Assembly (NCBI GenBank): GCA_021844945.1 | Contig: JAKBSJ010000001.1 | Span: 124,001 to 188,000, forward strand | Length of the DNA: 64,000 nt | Source of the DNA: Thermoplasmata archaeon | GTDB taxonomy: Archaea > Thermoplasmatota > Thermoplasmata > Lutacidiplasmatales > UBA184 | Direction: 5' to 3' | Part shown: positions 1 through 7,785 of the stretch, piece after piece | Numbering within the stretch: the stretch's first letter is position 1 | Layout of the letters: every line of letters begins with the position of its first letter | The notes under the pieces: model-generated | Seen by the model: the letters and a program-made list of their open reading frames with translations, nothing else | Database searches by the model: none | Told to the model about the DNA's origin: nothing | Program-made: the position numbers and the translations under genes

Positions 1-115
1 CGGCGGACTCTTGACCGCGGTGCTGGAGTGCGCGAAGGCCCCGGAACAGGAACGGACCGGCCGGCTTACCCTGCAACGACACCCCGACGACGCCGCAGAA
101 CTCTCGTGCCGGCAT
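1..115 (-). CDS. purF: Amidophosphoribosyltransferase, N-terminal fragment (cut by window edge)
   Basis: Only about 38 codons are inside the window, read leftwards from the ATG whose A is at 115. The peptide has Cys7 within CGVVGV, followed by FRGLRALQHRGQES. This is the start of the class II glutamine amidotransferase (Ntn-hydrolase) domain of PurF, in which the Cys becomes the N-terminal nucleophile after removal of a short propeptide. PurF makes phosphoribosylamine from PRPP and glutamine, the first committed step of purine synthesis. The rest lies outside, so integrity cannot be judged. The family assignment rests on the amidotransferase signature; GlmS and GltB share the fold but not this QHRGQES context. 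Confidence 0.8.
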   Translation of the reverse strand, partial: MPAREFCGVVGVSLQGKPAGPFLFRGLRALQHRGQESA

Positions 116-203
116 TCTCGGAACGAAGGACGCCCGCTCGCCCTCGACCGGCCCACTCGGCCGCGGGACTTAAGCGAAGCGCTATCCCCGGCGTTAGCGC
201 GCG

Positions 204-240
204 CAAAAATGGGACCCTCCCACGGATCCGTGGGAGGGTC
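204..240 (-). terminator. Hairpin terminator after rpl12
   Basis: Positions 213-240 form a perfect inverted repeat with 14-base arms (GACCCTCCCACGGA and its complement, no spacer). On the minus strand it is followed by CCATTTTTGC, a run of five T at 204-208. It lies 26 bp after the rpl12 stop codon and would end the stalk operon. The contiguous arms must leave a few central bases unpaired in RNA. It also separates the operon from purF. Confidence 0.75.
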
Positions 241-265
241 GGGATCCCCGGGAAAACGGTTCTCT

Positions 266-583
266 TCAGCCGAAGAGAGCAGAAAGTCCCTCGGCCGCCT
301 CTTCCTCGGAGACGCCCTTCTCTTCCTTCTTTTCCTCTTCCTTCTTCTCGCCCTTGGCGCCCTTCTCGGCCGCGGGGGCCGGGGCTGCCGCAGGTGCGGC
401 CGCGATCATCTCGGACTTCGCGAGAACATCCGCGAGGTTGACGCCGTCCAGCGAAGCGATCAGCGCCTTGACCTGGGCCACGTCGGGGGTGACCCCTGCC
501 GCGCTCAGGACGCTCGTCAGTCCCTTTTCGTCGATCGGCTTGCCCGCTGCGTTGAGTAGCAGCGCACCATACACGTACTCCAT
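266..583 (-). CDS. rpl12: Ribosomal protein P1/L12 (archaeal stalk)
   Basis: A 105-residue acidic stalk protein of the large subunit that recruits translation GTPases. Residues 1-58 are the helical dimerisation and P0-binding domain, residues 60-73 an Ala/Pro hinge, residues 74-95 a Lys/Glu-rich segment, and the end GLSALFG is the conserved factor-binding tail. This is the archaeal/eukaryotic P1 type, unrelated to bacterial L7/L12. An AAGGAG site precedes the ATG (GTAAGGAGTGAACAACGATG). It is the last gene of the leftward rpl1-rplP0-rpl12 operon, 39 bp after rplP0, with a terminator behind it. Length is normal for the family. Confidence 0.95.
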   Translation of the reverse strand: MEYVYGALLLNAAGKPIDEKGLTSVLSAAGVTPDVAQVKALIASLDGVNLADVLAKSEMIAAAPAAAPAPAAEKGAKGEKKEEEKKEEKGVSEEEAAEGLSALFG

Positions 584-622
584 CGTTGTTCACTCCTTAC
601 GGTTGTGTTTTCGGGGGGACCC

Positions 623-1483
623 CTACTTGCCTTTGAGACCTTCGACCGCGCGTGCCTCCCGGACCGCGCGGGCGAGAAGATGCGGCAGCGTCTCCTTCGT
701 CGGGTAGCCGGCGGCCACCGCGACGGCGAGCGCCTGTCGATGCGCCTTGCCGATCAGAAGAGGCGCCGTGAGCTTGGTGGGATAGGCGATGGAGAGCGCG
801 AGCCCGATAGCACCCCGATAGGCGCGGAGCACGTCGTTCCGTCGGGCGTCGAGGTCGACGCTCAGGACCTCGGGAGCGTAGAACGTGGTGCCGTCTACGA
901 GCGCGCGAAGATTGAGACCGACCTCGAGGGGAAAAATATCCATCCGAGTCAGGAGACCCGCGACCTCACGGGAGATCGGTTGGCCGGCTTTGACGATGAT
1001 CGTGTCCTTCTTGAGCACGACCTTTCCCTTCTCGATCGCGGCAGGGAAGCCGGCATGCTGGAGCTCGCCGACGATGGGGCCGGGCTTGAAGCTGGTCGTC
1101 CCGGCGGGTACTTCGATGTCCTTCGGTGCGATCTCGCCCCCACGCGCCGGGGTGGGCGAGCGAGTGCGCGCGAGTTCCTGATACAGGCTGAACGGGTTTC
1201 CCTCCGCTGAGAGGACCGCGGTCTGGTCCGTCACTTCCTCGAGAAGCGGGGCGAGCGCGGGGCGTTCCCGGGTCGCACTCTCGATGGCATGGCGGATCGT
1301 GCTGTTCGGTGCCACCGCGATCGGATGGCCCCGATCGCGCAGTTCCCGCCGCATCCTCTGGAGAGCCGAAGCGGGGACTCCACGGACTCCGACCAACGCC
1401 GTGATGGGTCGCTGGACGAGCGTTGACCGAACACTGTCTACGCGTTGGATCTTCTCGGGCCGAACCGACTCGCGACCGGGCAT
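623..1483 (-). CDS. rplP0: Ribosomal protein P0/L10 (archaeal stalk base), short form
   Basis: P0 anchors the L12/P1 dimers to 23S rRNA. The 286-residue product has the rRNA-binding domain (about residues 20-110, including ALVGVRGVPASALQRMRREL), the inserted domain (about 110-185) and the start of the helical spine (QALAVAVAAGYPTKETLPHLL). It stops at VEGLKGK. Archaeal P0 proteins are usually about 310-340 residues and continue through more P1-binding helices into an acidic linker ending like L12. Both the linker and the LFG tail are absent here. The rpl12 gene follows after only 39 bp, so no hidden exon or frameshift is available. It sits 13 bp after rpl1. The identity is clear; the shortened tail is the oddity. 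Confidence 0.92.
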   Translation of the reverse strand: MPGRESVRPEKIQRVDSVRSTLVQRPITALVGVRGVPASALQRMRRELRDRGHPIAVAPNSTIRHAIESATRERPALAPLLEEVTDQTAVLSAEGNPFSLYQELARTRSPTPARGGEIAPKDIEVPAGTTSFKPGPIVGELQHAGFPAAIEKGKVVLKKDTIIVKAGQPISREVAGLLTRMDIFPLEVGLNLRALVDGTTFYAPEVLSVDLDARRNDVLRAYRGAIGLALSIAYPTKLTAPLLIGKAHRQALAVAVAAGYPTKETLPHLLARAVREARAVEGLKGK

Positions 1484-1496
1484 GGGAAAAACCTCG

Positions 1497-2126
1497 TTAC
1501 CAGAGCCGGACCGCCGGCCCCATCGTCGTCTTCACGTAGACGCTCTCGATGTTCGTCCGTCCCCGCTCGAGTTTGCCGACGATACGGTTGAGCACCGCGT
1601 CGACGTTCTGAGCCACCTGCTCCGGAGGCATGGTACGCGTTCCTACTGGGGCGTGGAAGGTACGGTTGCCCTTCGAGCGGACCCGAATGGAGCGCTGGAG
1701 GGCGCGGATGAGGTTGGAGGGATCGCTGCCCGGCGCAATGGGGCGAGGCATCTTCCCTCGAGGACCCAGGACCGTTCCGAGCCTCTTTCCGATGGTCGGC
1801 ATGAGCGGAGCTTCGGCGAGGAAGAAGTCGACGCGTCCCGCGAGCTTCTTCGCGTTTTTCACCGCTTCATCGAGGTCGGTGGATGCGATAACCTCGTCTG
1901 CCACCCCCCGGACCTTCTGCGCCATCTCGGGCGAGGCAATCACCGCGACTCGGACGGGGCGGCCCCGGCCGTTGGGGAGCGGGATCTCGTCTTCGAGCCG
2001 GTTCTTGGGGATCGTTAGGTCGAGGTCCTTGAGGTTGACCGAGACCTCGACCGACTCGGTGAATTTGCGCTCGGGGGACTTCCCGAGGGCCTCGTTCACC
2101 ACCTCGAGCGCACTGCGGTCCGCCAT
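1497..2126 (-). CDS. rpl1: Ribosomal protein L1
   Basis: A 209-residue two-domain L1 protein of the mobile stalk that binds helix 76 of 23S rRNA near the E site. The KNRLEDEIPLPNGRGRPVRV segment and the later LGPRGKMPRPI segment are typical of archaeal L1/L10a. It starts with ATG at 2126 and heads the stalk operon rpl1-rplP0-rpl12. The rpl11 gene that often precedes it in archaea is not present here. In methanogens L1 represses its own mRNA; no obvious L1-site mimic was searched for or claimed here. Confidence 0.95.
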   Translation of the reverse strand: MADRSALEVVNEALGKSPERKFTESVEVSVNLKDLDLTIPKNRLEDEIPLPNGRGRPVRVAVIASPEMAQKVRGVADEVIASTDLDEAVKNAKKLAGRVDFFLAEAPLMPTIGKRLGTVLGPRGKMPRPIAPGSDPSNLIRALQRSIRVRSKGNRTFHAPVGTRTMPPEQVAQNVDAVLNRIVGKLERGRTNIESVYVKTTMGPAVRLW

Positions 2127-2160
2127 GGATTTACCACCGGTGTGGCGCGGCCGAGCAGGG

Positions 2161-2174
2161 CTTTATACATAAAG
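2161..2174 (-). promoter_or_regulatory. TATA-like box of the rpl1 operon
   Basis: On the minus strand the bases read CTTTATGTATAAAG, an AT island and near palindrome in GC-rich DNA, centred about 41 bp before the rpl1 ATG. This predicts a leader of roughly 10-18 nt. Confidence 0.6.
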
Positions 2175-2291
2175 CTTCGGCGGGCCGGACGCCGAGAGCG
2201 TCGCGTGGAAGAGCGTTCGTGCCGAGGTGCCCCGCCCGCCGATCAGAAGGTCGAGAGTCCGCGATCCAATCGCGCGCCTTTCCCCACCGCC

Positions 2292-2298
2292 TATATAT
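2292..2298 (+). promoter_or_regulatory. TATA box of the rpl44e operon
   Basis: TATATAT is centred 28 bp before the rpl44e ATG at 2323. TATA-to-start spacing in archaea is about 25 bp, so the mRNA should be leaderless or nearly so. This spacing also supports the chosen start over upstream in-frame codons. Confidence 0.75.
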
Positions 2299-2322
2299 GG
2301 CCTCGCGTCTCGGCCGGCCGCC

Positions 2323-2607
2323 ATGCACTATCCGAAAGTCGTCTCGAGCTACTGCCCCAAGTGTCGCACGCACACGGAGCACGAGGTCGAGAAGGGAAAG
2401 AAGCGCCCCGCTTCCGAGCTGAAGTGGGGCCAGCGCCGATTCCGTCGCGCGACCCGCGGCTACGGCGGTTTCCCGCGCCCGAAGCCGGAGGGGCGCGCGA
2501 AAGCGGTCCGTCGCGTCAATCTCAAGTACCGATGCAAGAAATGCAAGTACACCGTCCAGCCACCGAGCTGGCGGGCGAGCCAGCTCGAACTCGTGGAGCA
2601 CCGGTAG
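2323..2607 (+). CDS. rpl44e: Ribosomal protein L44e
   Basis: A 94-residue zinc-binding large-subunit protein found in archaea and eukaryotes. The start MHYPKVVSSYCPKCRTHTEH carries the first CxxC (residues 11 and 14), and CKKCKY carries the second. The basic loop GYGGFPRPKP is family-specific and lies near the E site. The open frame continues upstream, but the TATA box at 2292 and normal family length fix the start at 2323. It is the first gene of the rpl44e-rps27e-aif2a-nop10 operon, a grouping widespread in archaea. Confidence 0.95.
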   Translation: MHYPKVVSSYCPKCRTHTEHEVEKGKKRPASELKWGQRRFRRATRGYGGFPRPKPEGRAKAVRRVNLKYRCKKCKYTVQPPSWRASQLELVEHR

Positions 2608-2619
2608 GGGGCCAGAATC

Positions 2620-2802
2620 ATGCCGACGCGTGAGCCCGCACCGTTCTGGGTCGTGAAGTGTCCGGACTGCTCCGCGGAGCAAACGATCTTCAGCCGCCCC
2701 GCGACGTCGGTGAGCTGCCTCGTGTGCGGGGCGACGCTGGCGGTGCCTACCGGCGGCCGGGCAAAGCTGCGCGGCGAGTTCGTCAAGCCGGCGGGAGCGT
2801 AG
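2620..2802 (+). CDS. rps27e: Ribosomal protein S27e
   Basis: A 60-residue small-subunit protein with a single C4 zinc ribbon, CPDC near residue 14 and CLVCG near residue 33, ending in a basic tail. It follows rpl44e by 12 bp and precedes aif2a by 18 bp. Length and cysteine spacing match archaeal S27e. ATG at 2620. Confidence 0.95.
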   Translation: MPTREPAPFWVVKCPDCSAEQTIFSRPATSVSCLVCGATLAVPTGGRAKLRGEFVKPAGA

Positions 2803-2820
2803 GCGGGAGGCTCGCGGCCG

Positions 2821-3597
2821 ATGCCGCTTCGTCCCGCGTTCCCCGAGGAAGGGGACCTCGTCGTCGCTACGGTCAGCGCGATACGCAACTTCGGCGCGGT
2901 GGTCACACTCGATGAGTACGGAAAGCGCGAGGCGTTCATCCACCTCTCCGAGGTCGCTCCCGGGTGGGTCAAGTACATCCGGGACCACATTCGCGAGGGC
3001 CAGAAGGTCGTGGCGAGGGTCCTGCGAGTCGACGCGGCGAAGGGCCAGGTCGATCTCTCGCTGAAGCGGATCAACGATCATCAGCGTCGGGAGAAGGTCC
3101 AGGCGTGGAAGAACGAGCAGCGCGCGATGCGCCTGCTCGACCAGGTCGCGAAGGCGCTGAAGATCTCCTCGAGCGAGGCGACCGACCTTTTCGCGAGCGA
3201 TCTCGTGAGCCGCTACGAGACGCTCTACGGCGCGTTCGAGGTCGCCTCGGCCGACCCGAAGCGGTTCCAGAAGGAGAACGAGAAGTCGAACTGGGCGAGC
3301 GCCTTCCTCAAAGTCGCTCGGGACAACATCCAGCCGCCCCACGTCTCGATTCGGGGCGTCCTCGAGGTCCAGGACTTGGCCCCCGACGGGGTCGAACACG
3401 TGCGCCGCGCGCTCGAGGCCGCGGAGGCTACCGATCCCGCATCGGTGACGGTTCAGTACGTCGGGGCGCCCCGCTATCGTGTCGTCGTTGAAGCCAGCCA
3501 GTACAAACAGGCGGAGGAGACGCTCAAGCGCGCCACCGAGGGCGCCATCCGCGCCATCAAGGAGGCGGGCGGTAGAGGCTCGTTCACGCGAACGTGA
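2821..3597 (+). CDS. eif2a: Translation initiation factor aIF2 subunit alpha
   Basis: A 258-residue alpha subunit of the heterotrimeric factor that delivers initiator Met-tRNA to the small subunit. Residues about 10-85 form an S1/OB domain (EGDLVVATVSAIRNFGAVV, then GWVKYIRDH and GQVDLSLKRI). A helical domain follows, and then a C-terminal alpha/beta domain (VRRALEAAEAT through YRVVVEA) that contacts the gamma subunit. A GGGAGG motif lies before the ATG at 2821. It sits third in the operon, immediately before nop10. Confidence 0.95.
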   Translation: MPLRPAFPEEGDLVVATVSAIRNFGAVVTLDEYGKREAFIHLSEVAPGWVKYIRDHIREGQKVVARVLRVDAAKGQVDLSLKRINDHQRREKVQAWKNEQRAMRLLDQVAKALKISSSEATDLFASDLVSRYETLYGAFEVASADPKRFQKENEKSNWASAFLKVARDNIQPPHVSIRGVLEVQDLAPDGVEHVRRALEAAEATDPASVTVQYVGAPRYRVVVEASQYKQAEETLKRATEGAIRAIKEAGGRGSFTRT

Positions 3598-3608
3598 GTC
3601 CTCCCCCG

Positions 3609-3767
3609 ATGCGACGGTGCCCGTCGTGCGGACGCTACTCGTTCCAGGATCGGTGCCCCGAATGCGCCAGCGCGACCCGAACGCCTCATCCAGTGCGCTT
3701 TAGTCCTCAGGATCGTTACGGGAAGTACCGGAGGCTCCTCCTCGCGGAGAGGCAACCGTCCGAATAG
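3609..3767 (+). CDS. nop10: H/ACA RNP protein Nop10
   Basis: A 52-residue gene. The protein starts MRRCPSCGRYSFQDRCPECA, giving two CxxC pairs (Cys4, Cys7, Cys16, Cys19) that form a zinc ribbon, and continues TPHPVRFSPQDRYGKYRR, the conserved linker that contacts Cbf5. Nop10 is a structural subunit of archaeal H/ACA pseudouridylation particles. The ATG at 3609 is 11 bp after the aif2a stop, the usual archaeal order. Confidence 0.93.
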   Translation: MRRCPSCGRYSFQDRCPECASATRTPHPVRFSPQDRYGKYRRLLLAERQPSE

Positions 3768-3788
3768 GAGAAGACCGTTCTACTGGCC

Positions 3789-4322
3789 ATGTCGACCGCC
3801 GTGCACCGCATCAAGGTTGTCAACGACATCAGCGACCTGGTACCCATTCTGCGGGCCGTGGACTCGCCGCTCAAGCTCTCCCTCGTCCAGCGGCTGGCCG
3901 AGACCTGGCTCACCCAAGAGGACATCGAGAAGGAGTTCGGCAAGGAAGGGCTACACGCGCTCCCGCTCTTCGAGAAGCTCAAGTTGATCGACACGCGCTG
4001 GGTCGCGCGCGAGGGCCACCGCCAGCCCGAAAAAAGCTACCACTTTTACTACTCCACGATCAACATCAATACCACAAGCCCGCTCCCCGAGATCTCCGAC
4101 ATCCTCGCTATCGCAAGCCTTCCCCCGAAGGAGTTCGCCCGCCTCGAGGCCCGCATCTACGAGGCCGTGGGGCCCGAGGGACGGTTCTTCTCCGATGTCG
4201 CCGAGGACCTCAAGATGTCGCCTACCCGCCTTAAGGGGCTCGTGAAGCGGTCCGACCGGCTGGAGTACCGTGGCCATCGCATCGAAAGGATCGAACCGGA
4301 AGCGGGCGACGAACCGCGTTGA
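3789..4322 (+). CDS. ArsR-like winged-helix transcriptional regulator
   Basis: A 177-residue protein with two helix-turn-helix-like segments. Residues about 25-75 (SPLKLSLVQRLAETWLTQEDIEKEF, then the HALPLFEKLKLIDTRW turn and a wing) resemble an ArsR-type winged helix. Residues about 130-165 (GRFFSDVAEDLKMSPTRLKGL) look like a second one. No metal-binding Cys cluster is visible. It begins 21 bp after nop10, and its 3' end overlaps trm56 by 53 bp, so the two are probably co-transcribed. The target is unknown. Confidence 0.65.
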   Translation: MSTAVHRIKVVNDISDLVPILRAVDSPLKLSLVQRLAETWLTQEDIEKEFGKEGLHALPLFEKLKLIDTRWVAREGHRQPEKSYHFYYSTININTTSPLPEISDILAIASLPPKEFARLEARIYEAVGPEGRFFSDVAEDLKMSPTRLKGLVKRSDRLEYRGHRIERIEPEAGDEPR

Positions 4323-4842
4323 GGACGTACGCGTCCTACGCGTGGGGCACCGGCCCGGCCGCGACCCTCGCTTGACGACCCACGTCGCACTGACGGCGCG
4401 AGCGCTGGGCGCCCGTCGTCTGTACCTGCATCCCGCCGATCCCGCTATCGCCGAGCGCCTCGCCGCTGTGCGCGAACGCTGGGGCGGAGAGTTCGAGGTC
4501 GAAGGTATCCAGGACTACCGGACCCTTCTGCGGACCTGGCCCGGGACGATCGTCCACCTCACGATGTACGGTCTGCCGCTCGATCGGGTGATCCGCCGCA
4601 TCCGTCGGGACCGCCCGGTCCTTGTCGTCGTCGGCGGCGCAAAGGTCCCCTCGGCGCTCTACCAAATGGCCTCGTTCAACGTCGCGGTGGGGCACGAACC
4701 TCACAGTGAGGTAGCCGCGCTGGCCCTGACGCTCGACCGGCTCATGGGGGTTCCCGGCCCCGGTCCTCGCTCCGGGGCGCGGCAGTGGATCCGCCCCCGC
4801 GCCCACGGAAAGTCGCTCGCCGAGCGCAAGGACGCTCCATGA
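4270..4842 (+). CDS. trm56: tRNA (cytidine-56-2'-O)-methyltransferase
   Basis: A SPOUT-class enzyme that 2'-O-methylates C56 in the T loop of archaeal tRNAs. The core VLRVGHRPGRDPRLTTHVAL, the central GTIVHLTMYGLP and the knot region LVVVGGAKVPSALYQMASFNVAVG with HEPHSEVAALAL are characteristic of Trm56. The product is 190 residues. About 18 residues precede the usual N terminus, because ATG 4270 is the only normal start before the conserved core; this makes a 53-bp overlap with the preceding regulator gene. Its stop overlaps the next start as ATGA. Confidence 0.9.
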   Translation: MAIASKGSNRKRATNRVEDVRVLRVGHRPGRDPRLTTHVALTARALGARRLYLHPADPAIAERLAAVRERWGGEFEVEGIQDYRTLLRTWPGTIVHLTMYGLPLDRVIRRIRRDRPVLVVVGGAKVPSALYQMASFNVAVGHEPHSEVAALALTLDRLMGVPGPGPRSGARQWIRPRAHGKSLAERKDAP

Positions 4843-5834
4843 CGAGCGAGGATCTCCCACCGATCGAGCAACACACCCTCCCCATATCGACCCGCGCACC
4901 GGGAAAGTGCATCCTCTTCGGAGAGCACGCCGTGGTCCACGGCGCGCCCGAGCTCGCCCTGGCAATCGACCTTGATACCCAGGTCATCGTCCGAGCATCG
5001 GATCGCACCCGACTGAACGCCGACACGGAAGCGCTCCGGCACAACGACTACTTCCGAGCCGCGCTCGAGGCTCGCTGGAGGGCCGGCCCTCCCATCGACG
5101 TCCGCGCCGTCTCGCGCATCCCGAAGGCGGCAGGGCTGGGATCCTCCGCAGCGTTCGTGGCGGCCCTCGCCGCGGCTCTCGGCGCCGCGCACGAAGGTGT
5201 CGCGAGGGCGGATCTGGCCCAGATTTCCTTCGACATCGAACGGACCGCCCAGGGCGTCGGGAGCCCGGGGGACACTTCGACCTCCGTGGCCGGCGGATAC
5301 GTGACGCTTAACGGCGGAGACGGCCCGACCCTGTGGACGGTAACGAGCGGAAGCCAGAGCTGGACGGTTCGACGAGGGTCCGACCCCGGCTGGTCCTGGA
5401 TCGTCGCGTACTCGGGAATCCCTCGGTCGACCCAAGACGCCGTGCGAGCGGTAGGCGAACGCTTGGCTCGGCCCGACGGTCCGGAGCTGTTGGCGCGGTT
5501 CCGCTCCGTCGCCCGGGAAGGGATCCGAGCCATCGCTCGCGAGGACCGGAACGAGACGGCGCGTGCGATGCGCGCCAATCAGGAGCTCCTACGCGAGGTC
5601 GGAGTGAGCCACCCCCGACTCGAGGAGCTGATCACCTCCGTCTCCGAATGTGCGTCGGCGGCCAAGCTCACCGGAGCCGGAGCCGGAGGTTCGATCGTCG
5701 CCTTACCGATTCCCGGCCGCGAGGCCGAGTGCATCCGACGACTCGCACGGGTCGGCGCCCTTGCGTTCGCCGTTCGACCGGCCCGGAGGGGAGCCGGACT
5801 CGTCTCAGAGACAGACCCGGATCGCGCGCGCTAA
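4839..5834 (+). CDS. mvk: Mevalonate kinase
   Basis: A 331-residue GHMP kinase that phosphorylates mevalonate at O-5 for isoprenoid lipid synthesis. Motif 1 is RAPGKCILFGEHAVVHG (about residues 19-35), motif 2 PKAAGLGSSAAF (about 95-106, ATP-binding), motif 3 KLTGAGAGGSIV near residue 290. SGIPRSTQDAV is typical of mevalonate kinase. Start chosen at ATG 4839, which overlaps the trm56 stop; an upstream in-frame ATG at 4785 would overlap trm56 by 58 bp. Some Thermoplasmata use a 3-kinase route instead, but this protein has the classic 5-kinase layout. Its stop shares four bases with the convergent YchF-like gene. Confidence 0.88.
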   Translation: MTSEDLPPIEQHTLPISTRAPGKCILFGEHAVVHGAPELALAIDLDTQVIVRASDRTRLNADTEALRHNDYFRAALEARWRAGPPIDVRAVSRIPKAAGLGSSAAFVAALAAALGAAHEGVARADLAQISFDIERTAQGVGSPGDTSTSVAGGYVTLNGGDGPTLWTVTSGSQSWTVRRGSDPGWSWIVAYSGIPRSTQDAVRAVGERLARPDGPELLARFRSVAREGIRAIAREDRNETARAMRANQELLREVGVSHPRLEELITSVSECASAAKLTGAGAGGSIVALPIPGREAECIRRLARVGALAFAVRPARRGAGLVSETDPDRAR

Positions 5835-7027
5835 CGACGCGCGACGATCCGCACGACGGCACTCGGTTCGAGCGGATGCTCCGCGCCGAGCGCGCGGTGC
5901 GTCCGTGCATCGATCGCGCGAATGAAGTTCTCCCCAAGGTCCGTGTGCACCCGGTAGGCCAGCTGCCGCGCGGTGGTCCCGATCGGAACGATGTGTGCGT
6001 CCGGCAGGACGCGTCCCTTGCCATCGGTCCAGTGCGTCTCGTCCTCGACCGGATAGACGACCATTCGATGCAACCGGTCGAACACCATCGTCTCGAGGGC
6101 GGACTGCACCCCGGTGGAACCCCAGCGGTTCAGCGTCAACCGGATCCCATCGAGGGCGCGGCGCTGCGCCGGAGACAGGCGGCCCTCGTCCGGTATGTCG
6201 AACGTCGCGTCGCCCGGTCGATACCGAACCAGCCCGGCGCGAGCGGCTCGGCGGAGGGTGAGTTCTTGATCCGCCGATGTCGGGACGACGGGAAGAGGAG
6301 CGAGGGACTCCGCCAGGGCGCGGGCCGCCTCGGGGGTCGAGCGGTCGGCCTTGTTGGCCACGACCAATCGCGGCTTCGCGGTCCGGAGCAGTTCGCGGGC
6401 CAGGGTTCGCCGTTGGTCCGCGGTCCAGGTCGACGGATGCGAACGGTCGAACCCGGTGGCGCGCAGCGCGGTCGTGATCGCTCCCAGGGAGATCGAGAGA
6501 CCGGTGAGGCGGGACGCGAGGATCTCTTCGGCCGCCTTTCCCTCGAGCTCGGCGACCCGCGCCTGTCGCTCGAAGTCCCGTGCGAGGATCTCGGAGGCCC
6601 AGGAGACCAATTCCTCTTCGAGCCAATGGACCTCTTCCGCAGGATCGTGGGAGCCCGGCGCCCCGATCACTCCCTCGGCGTCGGTCGCACCGGAAAGGTC
6701 GACGACCTGCAGAAATCCGTCGGCGGGTCGGAGGTCATCTAGGAACTTATGACCGAGTCCGCGGCCTTCGTGGGCACCCGGGACTAAGCCGGGGACGTCA
6801 ATGAGGTTCACCGGTACCCAACGCGTACCGTCGACGCACGCCGCGTTTCCCGGTGTGCACGGGACCCCGAGGTCTAGGTGGGGGCACCTCGTTCGTACCG
6901 CCGCGACCCCTCGATTCGGTGCGATCGTAGTGAACGGGAACGGGGCCATCGGCACATCGAGCAGCGTCAGCGCGTTGAAGAACGTCGACTTGCCGACGTT
7001 CGGCTTTCCGACAACTCCGATCTCCAT
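5831..7027 (-). CDS. YchF/Obg-related GTPase with TGS domain
   Basis: A 398-residue P-loop NTPase of the Obg/YchF superfamily. G1 is GVVGKPNVGKST (residues 4-15), G3 NLIDVPGLVPG (about 74-84), G4 VANKADR (about 225), and a C-terminal TGS-like domain runs from about residue 335 (GKGRVLPDAHIVPIGTTARQL). Bacterial YchF prefers ATP because its G4 is changed; here NKAD is intact, so GTP specificity is plausible. A role at the ribosome is family inference. The gene is single on its strand, ends tail-to-tail on mvk (4-base overlap) and lies just downstream of the adenosyltransferase. Confidence 0.85.
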   Translation of the reverse strand: MEIGVVGKPNVGKSTFFNALTLLDVPMAPFPFTTIAPNRGVAAVRTRCPHLDLGVPCTPGNAACVDGTRWVPVNLIDVPGLVPGAHEGRGLGHKFLDDLRPADGFLQVVDLSGATDAEGVIGAPGSHDPAEEVHWLEEELVSWASEILARDFERQARVAELEGKAAEEILASRLTGLSISLGAITTALRATGFDRSHPSTWTADQRRTLARELLRTAKPRLVVANKADRSTPEAARALAESLAPLPVVPTSADQELTLRRAARAGLVRYRPGDATFDIPDEGRLSPAQRRALDGIRLTLNRWGSTGVQSALETMVFDRLHRMVVYPVEDETHWTDGKGRVLPDAHIVPIGTTARQLAYRVHTDLGENFIRAIDARTHRALGAEHPLEPSAVVRIVARR

Positions 7028-7042
7028 GCGCGCGAACTCGGC

Positions 7043-7660
7043 CTACTGCGTGTAATCGACCGGCGTCTCCCGTACTCCCTGACGTTCGTTCGACCAGAGG
7101 GCCAAAGCGAACAGGAGGTCGCTGAGGCGGTTGATCCACTGGAGGAGCGGCGCCGGCTGCGCCTCGACCCGATGAAGTCGCCACAACTCCCGTTCCGCCC
7201 GGCGCGCGATCGTTCGAGCGACGTGGAACCGAGCGGCGTCGGGGGATCCCCCGGGCAGCACGAACTCCCGTAGCGACTGCACCGGTCCCGAATACTCATC
7301 GATATCGTGCTCGATGCGCTCGACATGGGCCGCGGTGATCCGGCCGCCCGGCGGGTCCCTCCCTGGCGGCGTGGCGAGCTCGTTCTCGGCGAGGAAGAGC
7401 TCGTGCCCGAGCCGGGTGAGGAGCGGGCGGAGTTGACCGAGCGTCGGGGGGAGCTCGGCCTCTACGAGCCCGAGGAACGACGCCAGTTCGTCGAACGTTC
7501 CATACGCTTCGATGCGGGCCGAGTCCTTCGCTACGCGTGAGGCGCCGACGAGAGCGGTGGTGCCATCGTCGCCCGTGCGGGTGTAGAGCCGCGTAGTGCT
7601 CTCGCCTCCGGCCGCCCCGGGAGCAGATCCAGCGGCGAGCTCAATCCGTGGACGGGACAG
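7043..7660 (-). CDS. PduO-type ATP:cob(I)alamin adenosyltransferase, start codon unclear
   Basis: The frame encodes LYTRTGDDGTTALVG at 7588 and downward (the ATP-binding N terminus of PduO/MMAB enzymes), then ARIEAYGTFDELASFLG and, near the end, FVLPGGSPDAARFHVARTI followed by WINRLSDLLFALA. These are all diagnostic of PduO adenosyltransferases, which attach adenosyl to cob(I)alamin. From the first conserved Leu to the stop is 181 residues, full family length. There is no ATG, GTG or TTG between the in-frame TGA just above 7680 and the conserved core; the only near-starts are CTG at 7660 and ATT at 7645. Either a non-canonical start is used or one base is missing in the assembly. The upper limit given is the CTG. 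Confidence 0.8.
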   Translation of the reverse strand: MSRPRIELAAGSAPGAAGGESTTRLYTRTGDDGTTALVGASRVAKDSARIEAYGTFDELASFLGLVEAELPPTLGQLRPLLTRLGHELFLAENELATPPGRDPPGGRITAAHVERIEHDIDEYSGPVQSLREFVLPGGSPDAARFHVARTIARRAERELWRLHRVEAQPAPLLQWINRLSDLLFALALWSNERQGVRETPVDYTQ

Positions 7661-7758
7661 TAGGAGATGTGCAGCACCTCATTATGCTTCGCGTCCTGAC
7701 GGCACAGCCGGCAGATGAATCCACTTCGTTCGCTCCACGCAATGCCCAACGGCTCCAT
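7531..7758 (-). CDS. Small zinc-finger-like protein overlapping the adenosyltransferase
   Basis: A 75-residue open frame. The first 45 residues look genuine: MEPLGIAWSERSGFICRLCR followed by KHNEVLHISYCPVHG, giving CxxC plus CPVH as possible zinc ligands. The last 30 residues are a low-complexity translation of the adenosyltransferase gene in another frame (about 130 bp of overlap with its possible start region). It could be a short gene whose end is misread because of an indel, or an N-terminal zinc module of the adenosyltransferase itself. The CPVHG motif recurs in the small gene at 46628. Function is unknown. Confidence 0.45.
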   Translation of the reverse strand: MEPLGIAWSERSGFICRLCRQDAKHNEVLHISYCPVHGLSSPLDLLPGRPEARALRGSTPARATMAPPLSSAPHA

Positions 7759-7785
7759 GTTTGCAACCTACCCTTTGATCGGAGA

